From: Modicisalibacter coralii
Lineage (GTDB): Bacteria > Pseudomonadota > Gammaproteobacteria > Pseudomonadales > Halomonadaceae
NCBI RefSeq assembly: GCF_004117855.1
Contig: NZ_QWBW01000012.1
Coordinates: forward strand, 62,001-126,000
Length of the DNA stretch: 64,000 nt
Reading direction: 5' to 3'
Shown: one piece after another, positions 8,895 to 16,390 of the stretch
Position numbering within the stretch: position 1 is the stretch's first letter
Layout: every line of letters starts with the position of its first letter
The notes under the pieces: model-generated
What the model was told of the DNA's origin: nothing
The model's input: the letters and a program-made list of their open reading frames with translations, nothing else
The model's database searches: none
Translations under genes and position numbers: made by a program

Positions 8895-9707
8895 TCAACT
8901 CATGCGGCCGGTGATGTAGTTCTCGGTCCGCGCCAGGCGCGGGTTGGTGAACAGACTGTCGGTGGCGCCGTACTCGACGAGTTCGCCGTCGTGCAGGAAG
9001 GCGGTGTAGTCGGAGACCCGCGCGGCCTGCTGCATGTTGTGAGTGACCAGGACCAGGGTCAGCCGTGACTTCAGCGAGCGGATCAGTTCCTCGATCTTGA
9101 GCGTCGAGATCGGGTCCAGCGCCGAGGCCGGCTCGTCGAGCAGCAATACCTCGGGCTGCACCGCCAGCGTGCGGGCGATCACCAGGCGCTGCTGCTGGCC
9201 GCCGGAGAGCCGCCAGGCCGAGGTGTGCAACTGATCCTTGACCTCGTCCCACAGCGCCGCCGAGACCAGCGCCCATTCGATCACCTCGTCGAGGGTGCGC
9301 TTGCGCTTGATGCCCTGCAGGCGCAGCCCGAAGGCGACGTTGTCGTAGATCGACATGGGAAAGGGGTTGGGGGTCTGGAAGACCATCCCCACCCGCCGGC
9401 GCAGCTCGGCGACATCCACGTCCGGCGCATGGATGTCCTGGCCCTCGAGCCGGATTCGCCCCGCGCGGCCGACTGTGTCGTCGAGGTCGTGCAGCCGGTT
9501 CAAGGCGCGCAGCAGCGTCGACTTGCCACAGCCCGAAGGCCCGATGAAGGCCGTCACGGCGTGGCGCGGAATCGCCAGCGTCAGGTCGCGCAGTGCCGGT
9601 CTACCGTCGTAGGCCAGGCTCAGACCGTCGATCGCGAAGCAGCTCGCCGCCGCGTCGAAATCGGTGATCTCGGCGGACGCGCCGCGTGGGCTCAGGGTCA
9701 CGGACAA
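8895..9707 (-). CDS. pstB: PstB phosphate ABC transporter ATPase
   Basis: Cytoplasmic ATPase of the high-affinity phosphate importer. It has 270 residues with Walker [10 protein letters not shown] (Lys62), the PstB-typical [22 protein letters not shown], signature [16 protein letters not shown] and Walker [14 protein letters not shown]. The start is TTG with GGGAGG about 10 bases upstream; a GTG two codons later is possible. It lies between pstA and phoU in the same operon. Confidence 0.95.
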   Translation of the reverse strand: MSVTLSPRGASAEITDFDAAASCFAIDGLSLAYDGRPALRDLTLAIPRHAVTAFIGPSGCGKSTLLRALNRLHDLDDTVGRAGRIRLEGQDIHAPDVDVAELRRRVGMVFQTPNPFPMSIYDNVAFGLRLQGIKRKRTLDEVIEWALVSAALWDEVKDQLHTSAWRLSGGQQQRLVIARTLAVQPEVLLLDEPASALDPISTLKIEELIRSLKSRLTLVLVTHNMQQAARVSDYTAFLHDGELVEYGATDSLFTNPRLARTENYITGRMS

Positions 9708-9755
9708 GACGATCCCACCTCCCGGACAAGCACGGATATCCGCGGCGACGCGCGC

Positions 9756-11300
9756 TCAGTGGCGCAGGGCACGATGCCGCTGGCGCAGATGATGCCGCAG
9801 AAAGATTGCAGTTAGATTAAGCACCACGATGACCGCAACCAGCAGCAGCGCAGTGGCGTAGACCAGCGGCAACGCCTGCTCGGCGTCGGCGCTCTGGAAC
9901 CCCAGATTATAGATATGGTAGCCGAGGTGCATGAACTTGCCGTCGAGGTGCAGGTAAGGAAACTCGCCGTCGACGGGCAACTGCGGCGCCAGCTTGGCCA
10001 CCCCGACCAGCATCAGCGGCGCCACCTCGCCGGCGGCCCGCGCCACGGCCAGGATCACCCCGGTGAGCATCGCCGGCATGGCCATCGGCAGCACCACCCG
10101 GGTCAGCGTCTCGTAGTGGGTCGCGCCCAGCGCCAGGGCACCCTCGCGCTGGTGATCGGGAATCCGCGCCAGGCCCTCCTCGGTGGCCACGATCACCACC
10201 GGCAGAGTCAGCAGCGCCAGCGTCAGCGCGGCCCACAGCAGCCCGCCGGTGCCGAAGGTCGGCGACGGCAGCGCCTCGCTGAAGAACCAGCGGTCGAGCG
10301 TGCCGCCGATCCCGTAGACGAACACCCCCAGCCCGAACACGCCATAGACGATCGACGGCACCCCGGCGAGATTGCGCACCGCGATGCGCACCGCCCGGGT
10401 CACCGGCCCCTGGCGGGCGACCTCGTGGAGATACACCGCGGCGAGCACGCCGAACGGCGTGACCAGCAGCGACATCAGCAGTACCAGCAGCACGGTGCCG
10501 AAGATCGCCGGCCACACGCCGTCGCTGCCGTTGGCCGAGCGCGGCCCCTCGCTGAGGAAGGCCCAGACCCGTCGACCCCACAGTCCAAGCTTGTCGAGAG
10601 TCCCCATGGCGTTGGGCCGCCAGGCATCGAGCACCGTCGCCAGCGGCTGCTCGAGCCGGCGCCCATCGACGCTTTCCAGCACCAGGCTGTCGCGGGCCAG
10701 CGCCTCGCGCAGCCCGGTCAACGCATCGCGGGCCCGCTCGAACGCCGCCCGCTGCTCGGCGCTCGCGGTGCCCGCCGCCAGCTGGCGGGCCAACGGGGCA
10801 ATGGTCTCCCGGCGGCGGGTCTCGATCGTCTCGCGCAGCGCCCGGGCGCGGGCCAGGCGGGTTTCCAGCGCCTGCCAGCGCCGGGCGCTGCCGGCCGTGG
10901 CATCGATCACGGTCGTGTCCGCTTCGCGCACCGCGACCAGCCGGCCGATGAAGGGCCCCCAGCGTTCGCGCTGGAGTTCGAGCAGATCCCCCGGGCGGGT
11001 GCGCGAGACGATGTCGCCGGCCTCCAGCCAGCGCCAGGTGCGGCCGTCGAGGTCGCGATTGCCGGTGCGATAGAGCCACTCGTCACGCCCGTCGCGGGTC
11101 GTGACATGGCGCACCGGCTCGCCGGCGATCACCGCGCCGTCGGCGAGCGTCACCCGCTCCAGCGATGCCGGCCAGAAATGCGCCAGCCCGCGCCCAGCGA
11201 TCAACATCAGCAGGGCCACGACCATCAGTAGCGACACGGCGACCCCACCCGCCGCCAGCCACGGCCAGCCGCCCTCGCCGCTTGTCCGCCAGCGTTTCAT
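9756..11300 (-). CDS. pstA: PstA phosphate ABC transporter permease with long N-terminal domain
   Basis: Inner-membrane permease of the Pst system. It has 514 residues, far longer than the approximately 295 of E. coli PstA. After a first helix (SLLMVVALLMLIAGR) there is an extracytoplasmic region of roughly 160 residues, partly helical and charged (LARARALRETIETRRRE), resembling the DUF3333 extension of Pseudomonas-type PstA. The last 270 residues are the permease core, with the ATPase-coupling loop REGALALGATHYETLTRVVLP. The ATG overlaps the pstC stop (ATGA); longer upstream frames lack permease sequence. Confidence 0.92.
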   Translation of the reverse strand: MKRWRTSGEGGWPWLAAGGVAVSLLMVVALLMLIAGRGLAHFWPASLERVTLADGAVIAGEPVRHVTTRDGRDEWLYRTGNRDLDGRTWRWLEAGDIVSRTRPGDLLELQRERWGPFIGRLVAVREADTTVIDATAGSARRWQALETRLARARALRETIETRRRETIAPLARQLAAGTASAEQRAAFERARDALTGLREALARDSLVLESVDGRRLEQPLATVLDAWRPNAMGTLDKLGLWGRRVWAFLSEGPRSANGSDGVWPAIFGTVLLVLLMSLLVTPFGVLAAVYLHEVARQGPVTRAVRIAVRNLAGVPSIVYGVFGLGVFVYGIGGTLDRWFFSEALPSPTFGTGGLLWAALTLALLTLPVVIVATEEGLARIPDHQREGALALGATHYETLTRVVLPMAMPAMLTGVILAVARAAGEVAPLMLVGVAKLAPQLPVDGEFPYLHLDGKFMHLGYHIYNLGFQSADAEQALPLVYATALLLVAVIVVLNLTAIFLRHHLRQRHRALRH

Positions 11301-13453
11301 CCCACGGCTCCCAGCCGCCGCCAGCGGCGCCGCAGCCGCTGGCGCACCAGCTCGGCCAGGGTGTTGACGCAGAAGGTGAAGACAAACAGCACCAGGGCAC
11401 TCAGGAACAGCACCCGGTAATGGCTGCCGCCGACGGCGGCCTCGGGCAGCTCGATGGCCAGGTTGGCGGCGATCGAGCGCAGTCCCTCGAAGGGGCTGAC
11501 GCCGAAGATCGCGGTGTTGCCGGTGGCCATCAGCACGATCATCGTCTCGCCCACCGCACGCCCGGCCCCGATCATCACCGCCGAGAAGATGCCCGGACCG
11601 GCCGCCGGCAGCCAGACCCGCGTCAGCGCCTGCCAGCGGGTCGCGCCCAGTGCCTGGGCGCCCTCGTCGAGGCTGCGCGGTACGTCGGAGAGCGCATCCT
11701 CGGCCAGGGCATAGATGGTGGGAATCACCGCAAACCCCATCGCCAGCCCGACGATCAACGCATTGCGGCTGGCATAGTCCAGTCCCCAGCGATCCTTCAG
11801 CCAGCCCGGCAGGTCGCCGGCGAACAGCCAGCCCTCGATCAGCGGTGACACGCTGAACGACAGCCAGGCCAGCAGCGCCAGCCAGGGCACCAGCCAGAGC
11901 CCCGCCGCGGCCAGCGGCAGGCACCGGCGCGCGACGGCCGGCAGGCGGGCCTGGAGCATTCCGGCCACCAGGGTCCCGACCGGCAGCACGACCAGCAGCA
12001 GCAGGGAACCGGCCAGATGGCGGTCGACCCAGGGGGCGAGCACCAGCCCGGCGACGAAGCCGATCACCACCCCGGGCAGCGACTCCATCAGCTCGAGCGC
12101 CGGGCGAACCCGGGCGCGCAGTGCCGGGCCCATGTAGGCCGCGGTATGAACCGCCGCCGCCAGCGCCAGCGGAACGGCGAATACCAGCGCCCAGAAGGCC
12201 GCCTTGAGCGTCCCCCAGGCCAGCGGGGCGAGCCCGAAATGCGCCTCGCTTTCGGGGCTGCTGACGTTGGCCTGCCAGCGCTGCCGGGGTTGCATATGCC
12301 CCTCGTAGAGCACCGGCGTCCACAGCGTGCGCCAGGAGACCTCGGCGTGTCCGGCAGCGAGTGTCAACGTCTTCAGGCCGTCGGCGGCCAGCCACCACAG
12401 GCGGCGACCGTCCGCCGACACGGCCAGCGCGAGCGGCGACTCGGCGGCGGCCGGCGCCCCCTGCCAGACGCGGCCGTTGAGGGCCTGATAGAGCGCCAGC
12501 CCGCCGTCGGCGTGCAGCGCCACGGCCAGGCGCCGGCCGGGCACGGGCACCAGGCGCGTCACGGCGGTGGAATCCCCGGAGACGGCGTAATCCGGCGCCG
12601 CCAGCAGCGGCTCGGCGTCGTCATGCCGGTCGAGCCAGCGGTGCACGCCGCCACGACTGTCGCCGACGAGCAGGGTCTCGCCGCCGCTCAGATAGCTCAG
12701 GGCGGTAATCCGGCGATCGTCGGGCAGCACCGGAAGGCGGCCCAGCCTGCGCGGCTCGCCCGCTGCCAACGACCACACGGCGAGTTCGTGCCCGTCACCC
12801 AGCACCAGTCGACCGTCGGGGTCGAGCGCCAGCGCCGAGGCGGCGTCGGGCAGGACGAAACGCTCGACCGCCTCGCCGTCACCGCGCAGCACGGCGACAC
12901 GGCCCGCGGCGTCGCGCCCCGCCAGCCACCAGCGCTCGCCATCGCCGGCCGACGCCAGGGCAGCGATGGTCTCCCCGGCGAACAACGTGTAGCGCCGGGT
13001 GCCGGGCCCGTCGGGACGCGCCTCGGCGCGTCGCGGGACGCGTAACACCTCGCCGCCGGACAGGGCCAGCACGAGGGCATCGGGCCCCGCGCTCAGCCCG
13101 GTCACCGAACGGCCATCGAGCCGCTCGGCGGGGATCCGTGCGGCATCGATGGCGTCCGCGCCCGGGGCGATGCGGCGATAGCCGCCGTCGCGATCGATGA
13201 CCAGCACATCCCCGGCCGCCGTGGGCACCAGACCCACCGCCGCCCCGGTGCCTTCGAGATCACGCGAGGCCTCGGTCGTCACGCGGGCCGGCGCGAACAG
13301 CGGCACGACCTCCACGGCGAGGAACACGCCGATCGCCAGCACGGCGACGATCACGCCCAGGCCCCCCGCCCGGATCGTCCCGGCGGCGAGACGATCGCGC
13401 AGACGACGCCAGCGGCGATGCAGGCGGTGGGACGGGGTCGGAAAATCAGGCAT
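11297..13453 (-). CDS. pstC: PstC phosphate ABC transporter permease with large periplasmic domain
   Basis: Partner permease, 718 residues against about 320 in E. coli. A first helix (GGLGVIVAVLAIGVFLAVEVVPLF) is followed by about 320 residues of mostly beta sequence with repeating LALDPDGRLVLGDG-type blocks, propeller-like in appearance, predicted periplasmic. The permease core occupies the last 320 residues, with the coupling loop DEGAQALGATRWQALTRVWLP and GAGRAVGETMIVLMATGN. This large form is typical of Pseudomonas and relatives. It is the first gene after the Pho boxes and overlaps pstA by 4 bp. Confidence 0.93.
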   Translation of the reverse strand: MPDFPTPSHRLHRRWRRLRDRLAAGTIRAGGLGVIVAVLAIGVFLAVEVVPLFAPARVTTEASRDLEGTGAAVGLVPTAAGDVLVIDRDGGYRRIAPGADAIDAARIPAERLDGRSVTGLSAGPDALVLALSGGEVLRVPRRAEARPDGPGTRRYTLFAGETIAALASAGDGERWWLAGRDAAGRVAVLRGDGEAVERFVLPDAASALALDPDGRLVLGDGHELAVWSLAAGEPRRLGRLPVLPDDRRITALSYLSGGETLLVGDSRGGVHRWLDRHDDAEPLLAAPDYAVSGDSTAVTRLVPVPGRRLAVALHADGGLALYQALNGRVWQGAPAAAESPLALAVSADGRRLWWLAADGLKTLTLAAGHAEVSWRTLWTPVLYEGHMQPRQRWQANVSSPESEAHFGLAPLAWGTLKAAFWALVFAVPLALAAAVHTAAYMGPALRARVRPALELMESLPGVVIGFVAGLVLAPWVDRHLAGSLLLLVVLPVGTLVAGMLQARLPAVARRCLPLAAAGLWLVPWLALLAWLSFSVSPLIEGWLFAGDLPGWLKDRWGLDYASRNALIVGLAMGFAVIPTIYALAEDALSDVPRSLDEGAQALGATRWQALTRVWLPAAGPGIFSAVMIGAGRAVGETMIVLMATGNTAIFGVSPFEGLRSIAANLAIELPEAAVGGSHYRVLFLSALVLFVFTFCVNTLAELVRQRLRRRWRRLGAVG

Positions 13454-13494
13454 GCATCACGAGGTGGGTGCGGACGAGGGTAAAGCGCGACATT

Positions 13495-13523
13495 ACGACA
13501 GACGCATGACAGAACGATGACAA
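13495..13523 (-). promoter_or_regulatory. Triple Pho box (PhoB binding site) upstream of pstC
   Basis: Read on the minus strand there are three 7-bp half-sites with 4-bp spacers: TTGTCAT (13523-13517), CTGTCAT (13512-13506) and CTGTCGT (13501-13495). The consensus is CTGTCAT-N4-CTGTCAT, repeating every 11 bp. The box is 42 bp upstream of the pstC start, in the short gap after pstS, so it should drive pstC-pstA-pstB-phoU. Confidence 0.88.
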
Positions 13524-13528
13524 TCGGT

Positions 13529-14527
13529 TCATGGCGAGGCCTCCGAGGGGCTTTCCCACGCCCCGTTGCGTTCCCTCGGCAAGCCCAGTCGACGCCGCCA
13601 CGCCCGGCGTTGCGCCTCGGGCAACGGCACGAACCCCGCCTCGACGACGCGTGCCTGGCCGTCACGGGAGAGCACCAGGTCGAGAAAGGCCCGCTCGAGT
13701 GGCGCCAAGGGGGCTTCGGGGTCCAGGTCGACGTAGAGCAGCAAAGGCCGCGTCAGCGGATAGCGGCCCTCGCGGGCGGCCTCGAGCGAAGGCGGCACCG
13801 CTCGACCGTCGGCGTCGATCAGCGCCAGCGGCTTGACCGCCGCGGTGAGATAGCCCATCCCCGAGTAGCCGATGCCGCCGAGACTCTCGCCCACTGCGGC
13901 GACCACCGCCGCCGAGCCGGGGTACTGATTGACGTCGGGACGGAAGTCGCCGTGGCACAGCACCACCCGCTTGAACAGGCCATAGGTGCCCGAGGCGCTG
14001 TTGCGACCGTGTCGGGTAATCGGCCGCTCGCGCCAGGGCCCGTCGAGGCCCAGTGCGCCCCAGCGGTCGATCGCGCGTGGCTCGCCGCAGCGGCGGGTAT
14101 CGGAGAACAGCGCATCGAGCTCGCCGAGGGAGATGGCGTCGAGCGGATTGTCGCGATGCACGAACACGGCCAGGGCATCGAGCGCCACCGGCAAGGCGGT
14201 GGGCGCGTACCCCCGGCGGGCGATGAAGTCGGCGCGCTCGGCGTCGGTCATGCGCCGCGACATGGCGCCGATCCGCGTGGTGCCCTGGGCGAGCGCCGGC
14301 GGCGCGGTGGCCGACCCGGTGGCCTGCAGCTGCAGGCGCACCCCCGGGTAGCGGCGTTCGAACTGCTCGCCCCAGCGCATCATCAGCCCGGCCAGGGTGT
14401 CCGAGCCGATCACGTCGAGGGTACCGACCACCGGCGCGGCGCGGACATCACCGCCGACGAACGCCGACGCCGCCAGGATCAGCATCGCCAGCCTGCCCAT
14501 CAACCATCCTTTCCAGGCACCACCCAT
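13529..14527 (-). CDS. pstS: PstS-type periplasmic phosphate-binding protein
   Basis: Binds phosphate in the periplasm for PstCA. It has 332 residues from the ATG preceded by GGAGGG; an in-frame ATG nine codons later (MGRLAMLILAASAF, preceded by AAGGA) also makes a good signal peptide. Mature motifs are IGSDTLAGLMMRW, LQATGSATAPPAL, IGAMSRRMTDAE and RHGRNSASGTYGLFK, the last being the Ser/Gly-rich phosphate pocket of PBP-like proteins. It lies 75 bp upstream of pstC. No Pho box is visible ahead of it, so it may be under separate control. Confidence 0.86.
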   Translation of the reverse strand: MGGAWKGWLMGRLAMLILAASAFVGGDVRAAPVVGTLDVIGSDTLAGLMMRWGEQFERRYPGVRLQLQATGSATAPPALAQGTTRIGAMSRRMTDAERADFIARRGYAPTALPVALDALAVFVHRDNPLDAISLGELDALFSDTRRCGEPRAIDRWGALGLDGPWRERPITRHGRNSASGTYGLFKRVVLCHGDFRPDVNQYPGSAAVVAAVGESLGGIGYSGMGYLTAAVKPLALIDADGRAVPPSLEAAREGRYPLTRPLLLYVDLDPEAPLAPLERAFLDLVLSRDGQARVVEAGFVPLPEAQRRAWRRRLGLPRERNGAWESPSEASP

Positions 14528-14635
14528 CGCGGCCCTCCGAGCGGAATGCATTCGGCGCTGGTCGCGGCACCGCAGCGACGTTTAAGATGATCGCCATCGA
14601 CCGTGATAACAACAAGCGCCGGAAATGAATCGACC

Positions 14636-15043
14636 ATGACCGATCTCGACGACGTCCCCGCCCCGCAGGGCGATCTGACCCTCAAGGTCCTGGCCACCCG
14701 TCAGGATACCAACTTCTACGGCGACATCAGCGGTGGCTGGCTGGTCAACCAGATGGACCAGGCCGCCGAACTGTGCGCCGGCCGCCAGGCCCACGGGCGC
14801 ACCGCCACGGTCGCCATCGAGGCGATGGACTTCCTGTGCCCGGTACGCATCGGCTCGGTGGCCAATATCTTCACCGCGGTGCGCGAGATCGGCCACAGCT
14901 CGATCACCATCGACGTCGAGGTATGGATCCGCCCGCCCCACGAACGCAACCCCGACGAACTCCACAAGGTCACCGAGGCGCGTTTCGTGATGGTGGCACT
15001 GGACGACAATGGGCGGATACGGCCGGTGCCCGACAACGACTGA
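14636..15043 (+). CDS. Acyl-CoA thioesterase, YciA-like hotdog protein
   Basis: Probably hydrolyses acyl-CoA. It has 135 residues with a single hotdog domain. The family signature DTNFYGDISGGWLVNQMDQAA contains the catalytic Asp region, followed by HGRTATVAIEAMDFLCPVRIG and SSITIDVEVW, closely paralleling YciA. The start used is ATG with a weak GGAAA upstream; a GTG 11 codons earlier is also open. It is divergent from pstS and ends 2 bp from the convergent TRAP gene. Confidence 0.85.
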   Translation: MTDLDDVPAPQGDLTLKVLATRQDTNFYGDISGGWLVNQMDQAAELCAGRQAHGRTATVAIEAMDFLCPVRIGSVANIFTAVREIGHSSITIDVEVWIRPPHERNPDELHKVTEARFVMVALDDNGRIRPVPDND

Positions 15044-15045
15044 CG

Positions 15046-16137
15046 TCAGCCCTTGTCCACCATCGCCCGGTTCTTGAGATAGGCGAATTCGCCGATGTCG
15101 GTGAAGCGCCGTACCTGCTGCTGGAAGGCCTGATAGGAGTCGAAGATCTTCTTCGACGCCGGATCGCCGGCAGCCTGTTCGGCGAGCACGGTCTGTGAAG
15201 CCTCGGCGAGCGCCTCGAGCACGTCGTCGGGCAGCGAGCGCAGCTTGACGCCATGCTCGTCGACCAGCGTCTCGAGCGCTTCGGCGTTGCGCAAGGTGAA
15301 CTCGTCGATCATCGCCAGGTTGGCCGAACGGGCGGCCTCGCTGACCACCACCTTGAGATCGTCGGGCAGCGCCTTCCAGGCATCGAGGTTGACCGTGCCC
15401 TCGAGGATCGCGCTGGGCTCGTTCCAGGCCGAGGTATAGTAGTACTCGGCGACCTGATAGAGGCCGAAGGCCAGATCGTTGTAGGGCCCCACCCAGTCGG
15501 CGGCGTCGAGCACGCCGGTCTGCATCGAGGTAAAGATCTCCGAACCAGGGATGGTCAGGGCGGTGGCGCCGATGCGATTCATCACCTCGCCGGCCAGCCC
15601 GGGCAGGCGGATCTTCAGGCCCTGCATGTCCTCGAGGGAGTTGATCTCCTTCTTGAACCAGCCGGCCATCTGGGTGCCGGTGTTGCCCACCGCGAACGGC
15701 TTGAGGTTGAAGCCGGCGTAGAGCTCGTCCCACAGTTTCATGCCGTCGCCCTGGTACAGCCAGGCGTTGGTCTCGGTGGTGTTCATGCCGAACGGCACGG
15801 CGGTAAAGTACTGTGCCGCCGGCACCTTGCCGCGCCAGTAGTAGGACGCGGAGTGCCCCATCTGGGCAGTGCCCTCGGAAACCGCATCGAACACTTCGAG
15901 GGCCGGCACCATCTCGCCGGCGCCGTAGACGTCGACCTGCATGCGCCCGCCGGAGAGTTCGCCGATGCGCTTGGCGAAGTCATTGGCCCCGGTGCCCAGT
16001 GCCGGGAAGTTCTTGGGCCAGGAGGTGACCATCTTCCAGCGCACGGTGTCCTGGGCGCGGGCGGTGGAAACGAAGGGCGCGGCCACGGCGCCGGCGGCCC
16101 CGGCCCCCAGCGTCGAGAGGAACTTGCGACGTTGCAT
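15046..16137 (-). CDS. TRAP transporter solute-binding protein (DctP family, TakP-like)
   Basis: Periplasmic binding protein of a tripartite ATP-independent transporter, 363 residues. A twin-arginine signal (MQRRKFLSTLGAGAAGAVAA) leads to cleavage near ARAQD. The body matches the subfamily that includes the 2-oxoacid-binding TakP: WKMVTSWPKNFPALGTGAN, HSASYYWRGKVPAAQYF, and KIRLPGLAGEVMNRIGA with the carboxylate-binding Arg. No DctQ or DctM membrane subunit is encoded nearby, so it is an orphan subunit here. Ligand not determinable. Confidence 0.87.
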   Translation of the reverse strand: MQRRKFLSTLGAGAAGAVAAPFVSTARAQDTVRWKMVTSWPKNFPALGTGANDFAKRIGELSGGRMQVDVYGAGEMVPALEVFDAVSEGTAQMGHSASYYWRGKVPAAQYFTAVPFGMNTTETNAWLYQGDGMKLWDELYAGFNLKPFAVGNTGTQMAGWFKKEINSLEDMQGLKIRLPGLAGEVMNRIGATALTIPGSEIFTSMQTGVLDAADWVGPYNDLAFGLYQVAEYYYTSAWNEPSAILEGTVNLDAWKALPDDLKVVVSEAARSANLAMIDEFTLRNAEALETLVDEHGVKLRSLPDDVLEALAEASQTVLAEQAAGDPASKKIFDSYQAFQQQVRRFTDIGEFAYLKNRAMVDKG

Positions 16138-16174
16138 GCAGACGTATCTCCGATTTGGTGTTCTTGTCCCCTTA

Positions 16175-16245
16175 GAACGCCTTTCACAGCCGGTAGACGA
16201 AGCGGGCTTCTCCGGCGGCCCCCATCATCCGAGGGTTGGGAAATG
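16175..16245 (+). repeat. Dispersed intergenic repeat, short form
   Basis: This 71-bp stretch matches the two ends of a longer element at 36419-36577 on the other strand. Shared blocks are GAACGCCTTTCACA, CCGGTAGACGAA, GGCTTCTCCGGCGGC and CCCATCATC, then GAGG and GGAAATG. The approximately 90-bp centre of the long form is absent here. It lies upstream of the TRAP gene, downstream of uvrD. Confidence 0.72.
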
Positions 16246-16343
16246 AGCTCTTAGGGCTGTGTCCTGTCCCGGGCACGGCGCGGGCCGCGACCGAAAGGCC
16301 ACAGTATGCGTTAGGGCTTAATTGACCGGCAAGGCAGGAAAGG

Positions 16344-16384
16344 CCGCCGCCGCGGACCGGCAGACGACCGGCACGCGGCGGCGG
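16344..16384 (-). terminator. GC-rich hairpin after uvrD
   Basis: A perfect 11-bp stem (16344-16354 with 16374-16384) with a 19-base loop sits 6 bp past the uvrD stop. There is no T-run, so it is either a 3' stabiliser or a weak terminator. The rest of 16246-16343 shows nothing recognisable. Confidence 0.35.
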
Positions 16385-16390
16385 ACGAGG

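Noticed and set aside
9756-12398. Longer start for pstA running deep into pstC
   Set aside because: The extension is out of frame with pstC and low-complexity; the internal ATG overlaps the pstC stop in the usual ATGA manner.
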